Origin: Pseudoalteromonas lipolytica
Lineage (GTDB): Bacteria; Pseudomonadota; Gammaproteobacteria; Enterobacterales; Alteromonadaceae
Reading direction: 5' to 3'
Assembly (NCBI RefSeq): GCF_001306915.1
Contig: NZ_LJTC01000002.1
Coordinates: 568,108-632,107, forward strand
Length of the DNA stretch: 64,000 bases
Part shown: one piece after another, positions 52,980-61,607 of the stretch
Layout: each line of letters begins with the position of its first letter
Position numbering within the stretch: the first letter of the stretch is position 1
Program-made: the position numbers and the translations under genes
The notes under the pieces: model-generated
Told to the model about the DNA's origin: nothing
What the model saw: only the letters and a program-made list of their open reading frames with translations
Databases searched by the model: none

Positions 52980-54461
52980 ATGATACCTATGAAGTTAATT
53001 CACAAACTCTTAATTACCAATCTTATTATTACGTTACTGCTGGTACTGACCATGTTTAGTCTTAATGCAATAACTAATAAGCGTATGCTCAATAATGTAT
53101 TTGAGGATATAGACAACGAAGCATTTAACCTTATAGCCACTGAAATTAGCCAGCAGTACCAGCAAACGGGTTCGATTGGTATGTTTATCGATTCTAAAGC
53201 TCTGTGGTATGAGCTAATTAACCGCAATTTTCACTCAAGCCGTTTATTGTTTTCGCCGAACAGACCAAAACCAAGAGAGCCCAGACCTTTTTCACTAGAA
53301 GGCCCCCCTCAAAAGCACATGCAAAATGAGGGAATGCCACCACCTCGCAATAAACCGATGGCTGATGACTTTATGCCTTTTGAAAAACGCCTCAGCTTGC
53401 TTGATGCAAAAGGCAAAATATTGATTGCAGGCAATACCGATACTGAGGTCGTGAACGAGCAAGAAATCACTCACAATGGTGCCGTTGTTGCAGTGCTGCA
53501 GTTGCATGCTAACGGTAACCATGTCAGCGCGCTTACTCAGCATTACCTTAATACACAAATTAATATCAGTTTGTGGACAGCGGGGATTGGTTTATTAATT
53601 GCTTTATTGTTTAGTTACTTACTCGCACGTCATTTTACTAATCCTATTTCACAACTAAAAGAAGGCGCAAAAGCCCTTGCTGAGCGCAAGTTTGAGACCA
53701 AAATTACAGTAAATAGTAGTGATGAATTCGCCACCTTAGCGGAAGATTTCAACCGTATTGCTACAGAGCTTAGGCGTTTTGAATCGCAGCAAAGTCAATG
53801 GATTATGGATATTTCTCATGAACTGCGTACGCCTTTAACTATTTTAGAGGGCGAACTTGAAGCAATTAACGATGGCATTATCGAACCCAACCAAAAAGCG
53901 ATAAGTTCACTACAAGAAGAAGTGGCGCTGTTAAGTCGACTTGTGAACGACTTACATAAAGTCAGCACACTTGACAGATACAGCTTCAACTACCAGATGG
54001 AAGAGATTGATTTTAATACCTTAGTAACTTTACAAGCGCATAAATATGCCTTTAAATTTCAATCAAAAAACATCACCCTCAATGCCACCTTATCTGAGCA
54101 ACCCGTAATAATTTTGGCTGATCAGAATCGTATTACACAAGTACTACAAAACATTTTAGAAAATAATTTACGCTATACCGATGAACAGCAAAAAGTCTGG
54201 TTAGATTTAACCGTGTCTAAGCATCATGTATTTTTGTCGATAGAAGATTCTGGCCCCGGTGTCCCCGATGAAGCCCTTGAAAAACTGTTTGATCGTTTAT
54301 ATCGCACCGATAGCTCTCGCAACAGAAAAACCGGCGGTTTTGGCCTAGGCTTGGCGATTTGCCAAACAATTATTGAAGCTCACCATGGAAGCATAGATGC
54401 AACTAAAAGCCGTTTAGGCGGTCTGTGTATAACGTTAAAACTCCCGCTTGCAGAGGCGTAA
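52980..54461 (+). CDS. BaeS-like sensor histidine kinase
   Basis: This 493-residue kinase has an N-terminal membrane span (about 8-28), a periplasmic loop (about 30-200), a second span (about 200-218), a HAMP domain (about 220-270), the phosphoacceptor motif ISHELRTP (His280), an N-box (ILENNLRYT), and ATP-binding loops DSGPGVP and GGFGLGLAI. The periplasmic loop carries a striking Pro/Met/His-rich stretch (NRPKPREPRPF, PPQKHMQNEGMPPPR). Start ATG 52980 could also be 52989. It is followed 4 bp later by its response regulator. The signal is unknown. Confidence 0.9.
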   Translation: MIPMKLIHKLLITNLIITLLLVLTMFSLNAITNKRMLNNVFEDIDNEAFNLIATEISQQYQQTGSIGMFIDSKALWYELINRNFHSSRLLFSPNRPKPREPRPFSLEGPPQKHMQNEGMPPPRNKPMADDFMPFEKRLSLLDAKGKILIAGNTDTEVVNEQEITHNGAVVAVLQLHANGNHVSALTQHYLNTQINISLWTAGIGLLIALLFSYLLARHFTNPISQLKEGAKALAERKFETKITVNSSDEFATLAEDFNRIATELRRFESQQSQWIMDISHELRTPLTILEGELEAINDGIIEPNQKAISSLQEEVALLSRLVNDLHKVSTLDRYSFNYQMEEIDFNTLVTLQAHKYAFKFQSKNITLNATLSEQPVIILADQNRITQVLQNILENNLRYTDEQQKVWLDLTVSKHHVFLSIEDSGPGVPDEALEKLFDRLYRTDSSRNRKTGGFGLGLAICQTIIEAHHGSIDATKSRLGGLCITLKLPLAEA

Positions 54462-54465
54462 TAAT

Positions 54466-55161
54466 ATGTCAGAAACCATAGCAAAACAGCATATTCTCGT
54501 TATTGAAGACGAAGTTAAAATTGCCGAATTAATAGAAAAGTATTTATATCTTGAAGGGTTTAAAACAAGCTTAATTCACGATGGTACCTGCGCACTGGAT
54601 GCTGTTAATGAGCTAAACCCTGACCTCATTATTCTCGATATCATGTTGCCAGGCACTAACGGCATCGAGCTGTGTAGCAAGATAAGACAATACAGTGATG
54701 TGCCTATTATTATGCTTACGGCACGGGTTGAAGAAATTGACCACTTAATTGGTTTTGATGTCGGTGCCGATGACTATGTTACTAAACCATTTAAACCAAA
54801 AGAGTTAATGGCACGTGTAAAGGCTATTTTAAAGCGCCGCCGAATGCCAACTACCGCACCAAATACGCTCAAAGCGGGCAATATTATTGTTGATCCGAGC
54901 GAATACAAAGTACTGGTAAATAATGCAGAGCTAAAACTAACAATTAATGAATTTAGCTTATTAAAAATATTAATTGCCTCACCCAATAAGGTTTTTTCAC
55001 GCCAAGATTTATTAACCATGACCCAAGGGAAGTACTTTGAGAGCTACGAGCGTAGTATTGATTCACACATTAAAAACTTGCGTAAAAAGCTGACACAAGC
55101 CGACCCTAATAGTCATTACATTGAGTCAATTTATGGTGTGGGATATAAATTTAAAACTTAA
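54466..55161 (+). CDS. OmpR/BaeR-like response regulator
   Basis: This 231-residue regulator has a receiver domain (about 10-125, phosphoacceptor Asp58 in LIILDIMLPG, Lys in VTKPF) and a C-terminal OmpR-type winged helix (about 140-228: LTINEFSLLKIL, YIESIYGVGYKF). ATG 54466 is chosen over an in-frame start at 54448; AGAGG lies 9 bases upstream, inside the kinase 3' end. It is the partner of the BaeS-like kinase just upstream, so the two form a two-component system. The genes controlled are not shown by sequence. Confidence 0.9.
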   Translation: MSETIAKQHILVIEDEVKIAELIEKYLYLEGFKTSLIHDGTCALDAVNELNPDLIILDIMLPGTNGIELCSKIRQYSDVPIIMLTARVEEIDHLIGFDVGADDYVTKPFKPKELMARVKAILKRRRMPTTAPNTLKAGNIIVDPSEYKVLVNNAELKLTINEFSLLKILIASPNKVFSRQDLLTMTQGKYFESYERSIDSHIKNLRKKLTQADPNSHYIESIYGVGYKFKT

Positions 55162-55220
55162 ACAACCTTTTTCATACTTGCGACGACTAACTAAATAACA
55201 TAACCCTGTAGGATATCATT

Positions 55221-55769
55221 ATGAATTTAGTACGCATCAGCGCAAGCGCACTCTTAATTGCTGCCACTACCGCTTGTATCGGCCTCTCTAATGCCAGTAC
55301 AGCGAACGACCAAGGTGATTATCGCGTTATCACTTTTAAAGACTGTAAAAAGGTGAGCGAAATTACCCTCAATAACGAACAGATTGCTGCATACCTAGAG
55401 CTTAAACATGAGCAAGTAAAACTAGAAGCGCTAGAGCAACCAATTAGCAACATAGAACAACAAGTGACTGAGTACTCTGAGCAAATAGAAGCGATCGCCG
55501 AAAAAGCTATTATTGAAAACGAGAATCACCTGCGAATTAATAAAAGCTTATTAAAAGAGCAAGATAAGTTGGCTACAGAGCTCAATAAACTGATGGCTGC
55601 TCATGATGCCGATTTTAAAGCGCTAGAGCAGCAAGCAAAGTTAATTGAACATGCCGCTAAGCAGTTTGATAAAACTATGAAACCTTTGATGGAGCAAGGC
55701 GATTCAACCCATCTACAAATTTTAGCGCCAGGTGAAGATGAAAAATCTGGGTGTTTTTACACTATCTAA
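55221..55769 (+). CDS. Exported coiled-coil protein of unknown function
   Basis: This 182-residue protein has a signal peptide (about 1-27, SNASTAN as the likely cut) and a long, highly charged helical middle (about 55-150: EQIAAYLELKHEQVKLEALEQ, SEQIEAIAEKAIIENEN) typical of a coiled coil. Two Cys frame the coil (KDCKKVS and SGCFYTI), perhaps forming a disulfide. AGGATATC precedes the ATG. It lies 59 bp after the response regulator and may be a regulon member. It is not clearly a Spy/CpxP homologue, and I do not recognise the family. Its stop overlaps the convergent gene by 4 bp. Confidence 0.65.
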   Translation: MNLVRISASALLIAATTACIGLSNASTANDQGDYRVITFKDCKKVSEITLNNEQIAAYLELKHEQVKLEALEQPISNIEQQVTEYSEQIEAIAEKAIIENENHLRINKSLLKEQDKLATELNKLMAAHDADFKALEQQAKLIEHAAKQFDKTMKPLMEQGDSTHLQILAPGEDEKSGCFYTI

Positions 55770-56671
55770 AGCACATTACTAAGATGTGCATAAAGTTTCG
55801 CATGTGATTGACGAATGTCTTCTTTATGCACTTGTTTAAACCACTTTAAAGCCTGTGCTGGCTTGCCAGCTTGCCAATTGATTTCAGCAAGGCGTAATTT
55901 ATAAATAGCAACTGCGTTGCGATCTGAGTCCGTGTCCATGAATTTGAGTGACTGCACATAAACATGATCAGCTTTCACATAATCAGCAAGAAGTTGATGA
56001 GTACGGGCTAAGTTACCTAATGCTACAGAAATCTTACGATTATGATTAGTTTTTAAAATCCAATCAGCTGCAATTTGTCGGTTTACAAGTGCACCATCTA
56101 TATCCCCTAATGAATGAAAAACATTCGCTTTATTCGACGCTAATTCAAAATGAAAAATGGGGTCTTTGCTTTTGCCAAAACGGCGCTCTGCCCTATCAAG
56201 AATTTGCAACGCTGTTTCTTTATTACCAAACACAAATTGCAAATTGGCCAGTTCGACCATACGCATCGGATTACCAAACGAATCAAAAATAGCTTGTAGC
56301 TTTTCAAACGCTTTCGTCGCATATTTATGACCAGTTTCTGAGTCACCTAAATAGTGTGTTGATTTTGCGTAATAAAAGTAAACTTGTACTTGAAAGACGA
56401 CTGGCAATTCTTCACTTGTAATAAAAGGCTCAGCGCTTTCCTTTAAAGCTTGAAATTCCATTTTGTCGTAGAAGTAATCTAACTGATACGATTTAATCTC
56501 ATACCAACGCGCAGAGCCAATCTCGCTGCTGGCAAGCTGCTGATTAATGTAATCTAGACAACTAATTTGCGATTGCCGCTCACAAAACATCTCATGATCA
56601 CTAAAGTTTTCAGAGGCTGAGGCATTAAAACTAGATAACCCCAGCAATAACATGGCTAACTTTTTCTTCAT
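55766..56671 (-). CDS. Exported TPR-like helical repeat protein
   Basis: This 301-residue protein has a signal peptide (cut near ASA-SEN). The rest is a string of helix pairs with TPR-like spacing (YYAKSTHYLGDSETGHKYA, LANLQFVFGNKETALQILD, ALGNLARTHQLLADYVKAD), so it is probably a periplasmic protein-protein adaptor. The start at 56671 is chosen over a TTG at 56677. It converges on the coiled-coil gene with overlapping stops. The similarity to the TPR part of the large regulator at 44.4 kb is only in fold. Confidence 0.72.
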   Translation of the reverse strand: MKKKLAMLLLGLSSFNASASENFSDHEMFCERQSQISCLDYINQQLASSEIGSARWYEIKSYQLDYFYDKMEFQALKESAEPFITSEELPVVFQVQVYFYYAKSTHYLGDSETGHKYATKAFEKLQAIFDSFGNPMRMVELANLQFVFGNKETALQILDRAERRFGKSKDPIFHFELASNKANVFHSLGDIDGALVNRQIAADWILKTNHNRKISVALGNLARTHQLLADYVKADHVYVQSLKFMDTDSDRNAVAIYKLRLAEINWQAGKPAQALKWFKQVHKEDIRQSHAKLYAHLSNVL

Positions 56672-56977
56672 CCACAATTATCTCAGTGATAACACCTTCA
56701 GAAAGCTAACAAAGTTTAATGCTTTATAACAGTATTTTTTAACTAAATTAATAAATGTAACCGACAATAGTTCTAATCCAGTATCTTAATAGAGACGCTA
56801 AATAATGAATAAATTCGAATAGTCACTTGTATAAGTTAGAACAATTCAACTTGGACCTTTGATGGCAAAACAAAACGTCGTGATATTGGAATTGTAGGTA
56901 ATTGCAACCAATACCCGTAAAGAAACAGCATAATCGAAATGAAGCTGGCTAATTATCTTAGCCAGCGCATTAACCAC
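56672..56977. other. Intergenic region with a hairpin near its right end
   Basis: This 306-bp AT-rich gap lies between reverse-strand genes. The only structure noted is GCTGGCTAA / TTAGCCAGC (56944-56952 and 56958-56966), a perfect 9-bp stem that on the reverse strand lies just after the mgtE stop and probably terminates it. Short plus-strand frames in the gap are too small to support a gene. Confidence 0.5.
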
Positions 56978-58330
56978 TTAAAGTAAAAGAAGACTACCCA
57001 GGCCAAGGAAAGTGACAAAACCAACAATATCGGTGACTGTGGTAAGGATCACAGAACCTGAAAGGGCTGGATCAATTTTAAGCTTATCTAAAATCGATGG
57101 GATCACCACCCCTGATAACGACGCGGCAACTAAGTTAAGTAAAATAGCGATAGTGATTGTTAAACTTAACATACCATCGTTGAACCAAAAATAAGTGAGT
57201 ACACCAATCACAAAGGCCCAAACACAGCCGTTTAATGCCCCTACTCTTAGCTCTTTCTTTAACAGTGCTTTGCGGTTGGAGTCGGTAACCTGACCAAGTG
57301 CTAGACCGCGTACAATAACCGTTAACGTCTGACTACCTGCAATCCCACCCATAGAGGCAACAACTGGCATCAGTACCGCCAGCGCAACCACTTGCTCTAT
57401 GGTTGCGCCAAACAAACCAATAAACCAAGATGCTAAAAATGCCGTTGCTAGGTTTATACCAAGCCAAATACCGCGGTTTTTTGCCGACTTAGTGACACTT
57501 GAGAACAGATCCTCGTCTTCACGAAGACCACCGGCTTTTGCAGCGGCTTCGTCGGTCACTTCTTGACGCAATTCATAAGCAGATGACACTGACAATCGGC
57601 CTAATAATTTGTTATCGGCATTCACAACAGGCATCGCCATTTGTTCACTATGAATAACCACTTCAGCAGCTTCGTATAGGTCGTCATCAGCATGTAAAGC
57701 CGATACATCAAGGTTCGCGTAATCAAGCAGGCTGTCGTTATCATTGGCTTTGAATAATGCATTAATTGCCACTTCACCAATTAATGTACCTTTGCGACTG
57801 ACCAAATAAATCACCTCGGTGTATTGCGGTAAGCCTTTTTGAAAAATTTTACGCGCGCCAGCCACGGTGAGTTTTTCTGATACTTTTAGCGCATCAAAAT
57901 CGAGCCAGTGACCTAACTGCTCTGGGTTATATTGCTGTGCAAGGTCGTACTGCTTTGTTTGAACTTCATCAAGTTGTTTACGTGCATAATCAACAAAGCG
58001 CTCAGGAATAATTTCTTCGAGTTCAAGTAATTCTTCTACGCTCACTTCGTCAAGTAGCTTAAAACCTTCAGCTTCATCTAAGCTTTGCAATAACCAGCGA
58101 CAGCTATCACCGCCTAAGTTAATGAAGATTTCATGTTGCGTGTCTTCATCGAGTAATTGCCAAATCTCTAGACGTTGCTCTTTAGGTAGCGCTTCAAACA
58201 ATAAAGATAAATGTTCTGTAGAAAGCTTTTCTTTAGCATCAGCGAGTAACTTATTTTTACGCGTTGTAGTGTCACACTGAAGCAAGTCATCAATTAACTG
58301 GGGGAGTTGGTCAACAGGATACTCAATCAT
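56978..58330 (-). CDS. mgtE: Magnesium transporter MgtE
   Basis: This 450-residue channel has the MgtE layout: an N-terminal helical superhelix domain (about 1-130), a pair of CBS domains (about 135-255: LIGEVAINALF and LLGRLSVSSAYEL), a linker helix, and five membrane helices (about 285-450) with the pore motif MPVVASMGGIAGSQTLT. The acidic N-domain and CBS pair act as a magnesium sensor that closes the channel. The length is normal for the family. It has no visible riboswitch in the short upstream gap. Confidence 0.93.
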   Translation of the reverse strand: MIEYPVDQLPQLIDDLLQCDTTTRKNKLLADAKEKLSTEHLSLLFEALPKEQRLEIWQLLDEDTQHEIFINLGGDSCRWLLQSLDEAEGFKLLDEVSVEELLELEEIIPERFVDYARKQLDEVQTKQYDLAQQYNPEQLGHWLDFDALKVSEKLTVAGARKIFQKGLPQYTEVIYLVSRKGTLIGEVAINALFKANDNDSLLDYANLDVSALHADDDLYEAAEVVIHSEQMAMPVVNADNKLLGRLSVSSAYELRQEVTDEAAAKAGGLREDEDLFSSVTKSAKNRGIWLGINLATAFLASWFIGLFGATIEQVVALAVLMPVVASMGGIAGSQTLTVIVRGLALGQVTDSNRKALLKKELRVGALNGCVWAFVIGVLTYFWFNDGMLSLTITIAILLNLVAASLSGVVIPSILDKLKIDPALSGSVILTTVTDIVGFVTFLGLGSLLLL

Positions 58331-58589
58331 TTGAGACCTCGGTTAATTACATCAATAACAATAGTCTAACGCAGCTCGGGAAAAATAACTGCTATGAATT
58401 AGCTTTAATTTTCAATGATGCGATTATTCTCAGATGGAAAACATAGTTTCTACCTAAGCTTTCAAGTCTGAGTCACTACAGTTGCATAAAAATGCACAAA
58501 TAAACGCTATTAAGATCTATTATCATTCGTATTATAATGATAACATTCCCTCCCTTTTGAAATTACCAATAATAAATGCGGGTATAAAC

Positions 58590-61349
58590 ATGACTAATAG
58601 AATAAAGTATTTACCACTTGTGATTGCATTTGCACTCACTGGCTGTGGCGGTTCAGATAGTAATAATGCACCTGAGTTCACCAGCAACTCAGCGTTCACT
58701 CTAGATGAAGATACATCTATTACAGGTCAAGTTGTGGCAACAGGTGATAATGCTGTTAGCTATACCCTCGGCTCTGCAGCAAGTAACGGGATATTTGCTT
58801 TAAATGCTGATGGTAGTTTTAGCTATACCCCAAAAGAAGATTTTGCAGGCCAAGACACAGTAACCGTTACCGCCACTGATGGCAGCTTAAGTACTGATGC
58901 AGTACTTACTTTTACGGTTAATAACGTTAACGATGCACCAACGCTTACGAGCCAGTCAATCACTGTAACCACCTCAACAACGACTGAAGGCACATTAGTA
59001 TTTAATGATGTTGACGGTGACACTGTGACTGTTTCTTTAGTAACGGCCCCTGCCAACGGCACCCTTACTCTAGATGAACAAACGGGTGAATTTCTATTCA
59101 CAGCTGATACGTTGTCAGAAATTAATGACAGTTTTGTTATCGAATTTACCGATGGCATTATTAGCTCGCCTATCAGCGCAACCATTGAATTAAAACCGTC
59201 CTATGTGACTAACGAAGATAAACTTAATTACTACTACAGCTCAAATAACTCTCATTTAAAACAAGCACAAGCGATTAGTGACAATATCAATGATGATGTT
59301 TACATGGACGAAGTAAACACACAATTAGCTATTGGTTATCTTATTGCAGGCTTTGCTGAGAAAGCAGACGAACACTTCAGCAAAATTTCAGCAATAGACA
59401 CAAAAGCAAAAGCCTATTTAGATGCAGCTAAATCTCTTGATTTAGTAAGTTTAAGCGAGAGGGCTTTAACGTTTAGACAAGATGCTGCAACTCTTTACAA
59501 TCAGTACCTTGCTGAAAAAGGCCTAGATAACATCAGCAGCTCAGATCCGGGGTTTTATCTGACTCTAACCAATCAATACAACACAGCTGGCCAAACCGAA
59601 TACGCTCAAGCCATGTTAGACACACTTAAACTTTATGCAAATGAGGTTTATACAGAAGAATATAATGCGACTTATATTAGATTTATATCTGCAATCAAAA
59701 AAACCGTTGAATCTTCTAAAGATCAATACGCAGCGACTCACACAGAAACAGTAAGAAATGAAGGAGTAAAAGTCACCCAAGCCATGGCCGAGTTAAGTGA
59801 AAAAATCGGTTATTTTACTCAAAAATCAGGTGACTACAAAGGCCAACCAACTGAGCGTATGAGAGTGCTTTACATTGCATGGGCTGCTCAATCTTTTATA
59901 CAGCTCAATGAAGTTGATTTGGCAAAATATTATACGAACTTAGCGCTTTCATATTATGGTGTTGTTGGATTCGATAATACATATAGCTTTACTGCAAGCC
60001 CATATGCAGAAGCAACTTTAGCGACATACACCTATCCATTAGAAGTGTTAACAGCAAATATTAAAGCTTTATATGATGTAGAGCTTTCAAATAACCCAGC
60101 CTTTGCTTTACTTACAGATCAAGATGACAAAGATGATGCTATTGAATTTTCTTTTGCTTATGAAGTAGCTAACAAACTACAAGCGGGTATCTCCATAGAG
60201 GATGCGGTGCAAAACGCTAAAGAATACTTTATGAGTGGCGAAACACCTAATGCAAAAAGTTTCTATCAAACACTTATAACTTCATCAGGCCAACCAGGTG
60301 CTGCTGATATTCTTCGAGTTCGAGGTGAAAATGAACTTGGCCTAATTCTGACGGATTACGCCGCAAACATCCTATTTTCTGAAGAGTATGTGTTAAATGA
60401 AACTAACGCATATTATGTCACCGGAATATTCGGTTGTGGCGGCCTTGTCGACTTTACCCTTAGTTTAGGTGGGGAAGAACAAGCAAATATTTTTGCACAA
60501 CGCTGTGCTGAGGTTATAGATTCTTACTTTATAGAAAATAACACTAACTTTAGTACTTCCTCTGCTGCTTATGCTTTAAATCAGCAGTTAGCTATTTTTG
60601 GATTTGTATCTCAGAATGACTCGGTAGCCATCACCGCAGAAAGACTTAACACTCAAATTAACTTAATTGAAGAAAAACAAACACAAATAGAATGGCGATT
60701 GAGTTCACTCGGATACCTTGTGCAAGCTGGGCTAATTGATATGGCGTTAAATTGGTTAGATATCAGTTTAACCACACTGCAATCAGAACAATCAAACCTT
60801 GATATTAATGACTATAAAACTCTACTTGATAAAGTACTTTACGCGACACTTAGTACTAGCGAAACAAGTGGTGGACTATTCAAAAGCTATTCTCTCACCT
60901 CATCATTAGCTAGATTCCAAGTAAATAACGAGCAGTATGCTTCAGCTTATGCTGAAACAATTGAAATGTTAAAGCCATTCGTAGCCAATGCAAATACGTT
61001 TGTACTCTTACAAACCGATAAAGTTATTCAAAGTAACCTTGAAACATTGCTTACTTTTCAGGCCCGACTTGGCAATGATGCCGCAGTAAAAGAATTAATC
61101 GATCACTCAGTCAATGCAGAAGCAGATAAGCTATCACTTACAGCCCTTTATGCTAACTTAGTAGCTAAAAAAGATGACTTCCCTGCATCTTCGATCGCAA
61201 GTATCGATACAGACCACGATGGCAAACCTAACTTCTTCCTATCCAGCGCATCAGAGCAAGCAATTGCTGAATCGGGCTTAATTGCTGATAACGATGCCGA
61301 CAATGATGGTATTGAAGATAGTATCGATGTGACTCCTTTAGGAGAATAA
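58590..61349 (+). CDS. Large lipoprotein with Ig-like repeats and terminal calcium-binding repeats
   Basis: This 919-residue lipoprotein has a lipobox FALTGC (Cys19). Residues about 27-200 hold two cadherin/VCBS-like Ig repeats (SFSYTPKEDFAGQDTVTVTATDGS, TVNNVNDAPTLTSQ). The long middle (about 205-870) is helical and TPR-like with no clear family. The end has thrombospondin type-3-like calcium repeats (DTDHDGKPN, DNDADNDGIEDS). This mix suggests a surface protein that binds partners or carbohydrate in sea-water calcium. ATG 58590 is chosen; a longer frame from 58482 lacks a ribosome site. A TonB receptor gene starts 260 bp beyond. Confidence 0.75.
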   Translation: MTNRIKYLPLVIAFALTGCGGSDSNNAPEFTSNSAFTLDEDTSITGQVVATGDNAVSYTLGSAASNGIFALNADGSFSYTPKEDFAGQDTVTVTATDGSLSTDAVLTFTVNNVNDAPTLTSQSITVTTSTTTEGTLVFNDVDGDTVTVSLVTAPANGTLTLDEQTGEFLFTADTLSEINDSFVIEFTDGIISSPISATIELKPSYVTNEDKLNYYYSSNNSHLKQAQAISDNINDDVYMDEVNTQLAIGYLIAGFAEKADEHFSKISAIDTKAKAYLDAAKSLDLVSLSERALTFRQDAATLYNQYLAEKGLDNISSSDPGFYLTLTNQYNTAGQTEYAQAMLDTLKLYANEVYTEEYNATYIRFISAIKKTVESSKDQYAATHTETVRNEGVKVTQAMAELSEKIGYFTQKSGDYKGQPTERMRVLYIAWAAQSFIQLNEVDLAKYYTNLALSYYGVVGFDNTYSFTASPYAEATLATYTYPLEVLTANIKALYDVELSNNPAFALLTDQDDKDDAIEFSFAYEVANKLQAGISIEDAVQNAKEYFMSGETPNAKSFYQTLITSSGQPGAADILRVRGENELGLILTDYAANILFSEEYVLNETNAYYVTGIFGCGGLVDFTLSLGGEEQANIFAQRCAEVIDSYFIENNTNFSTSSAAYALNQQLAIFGFVSQNDSVAITAERLNTQINLIEEKQTQIEWRLSSLGYLVQAGLIDMALNWLDISLTTLQSEQSNLDINDYKTLLDKVLYATLSTSETSGGLFKSYSLTSSLARFQVNNEQYASAYAETIEMLKPFVANANTFVLLQTDKVIQSNLETLLTFQARLGNDAAVKELIDHSVNAEADKLSLTALYANLVAKKDDFPASSIASIDTDHDGKPNFFLSSASEQAIAESGLIADNDADNDGIEDSIDVTPLGE

Positions 61350-61358
61350 CACCATCAC

Positions 61359-61390
61359 AATAATGCGAGGTCGCCTTGCCTCGCATTATT
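61359..61390 (+). terminator. Terminator after the large lipoprotein
   Basis: AATAATGCGAGG pairs with CCTCGCATTATT (12-bp stem, 8-nt loop), followed by ATT. Confidence 0.75.
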
Positions 61391-61607
61391 ATTCAATAAC
61401 ATTAAGAAAAAAATTTTATATTCAATAGAAAGTCAAACTTTAAAACACATCCGAAATCTCTTCGTATGTTTAGCATTGTAATTTTTCATCATTTACTTTT
61501 ATGTGTAATGCGCAATAAAAGCAGCATTTAAAAAATGCAATGAAGCCTTACAAGTCATTTGACTGTTCCTATTTTAATCTAATCACTTGTATTTCAGGAG
61601 TTTTACC

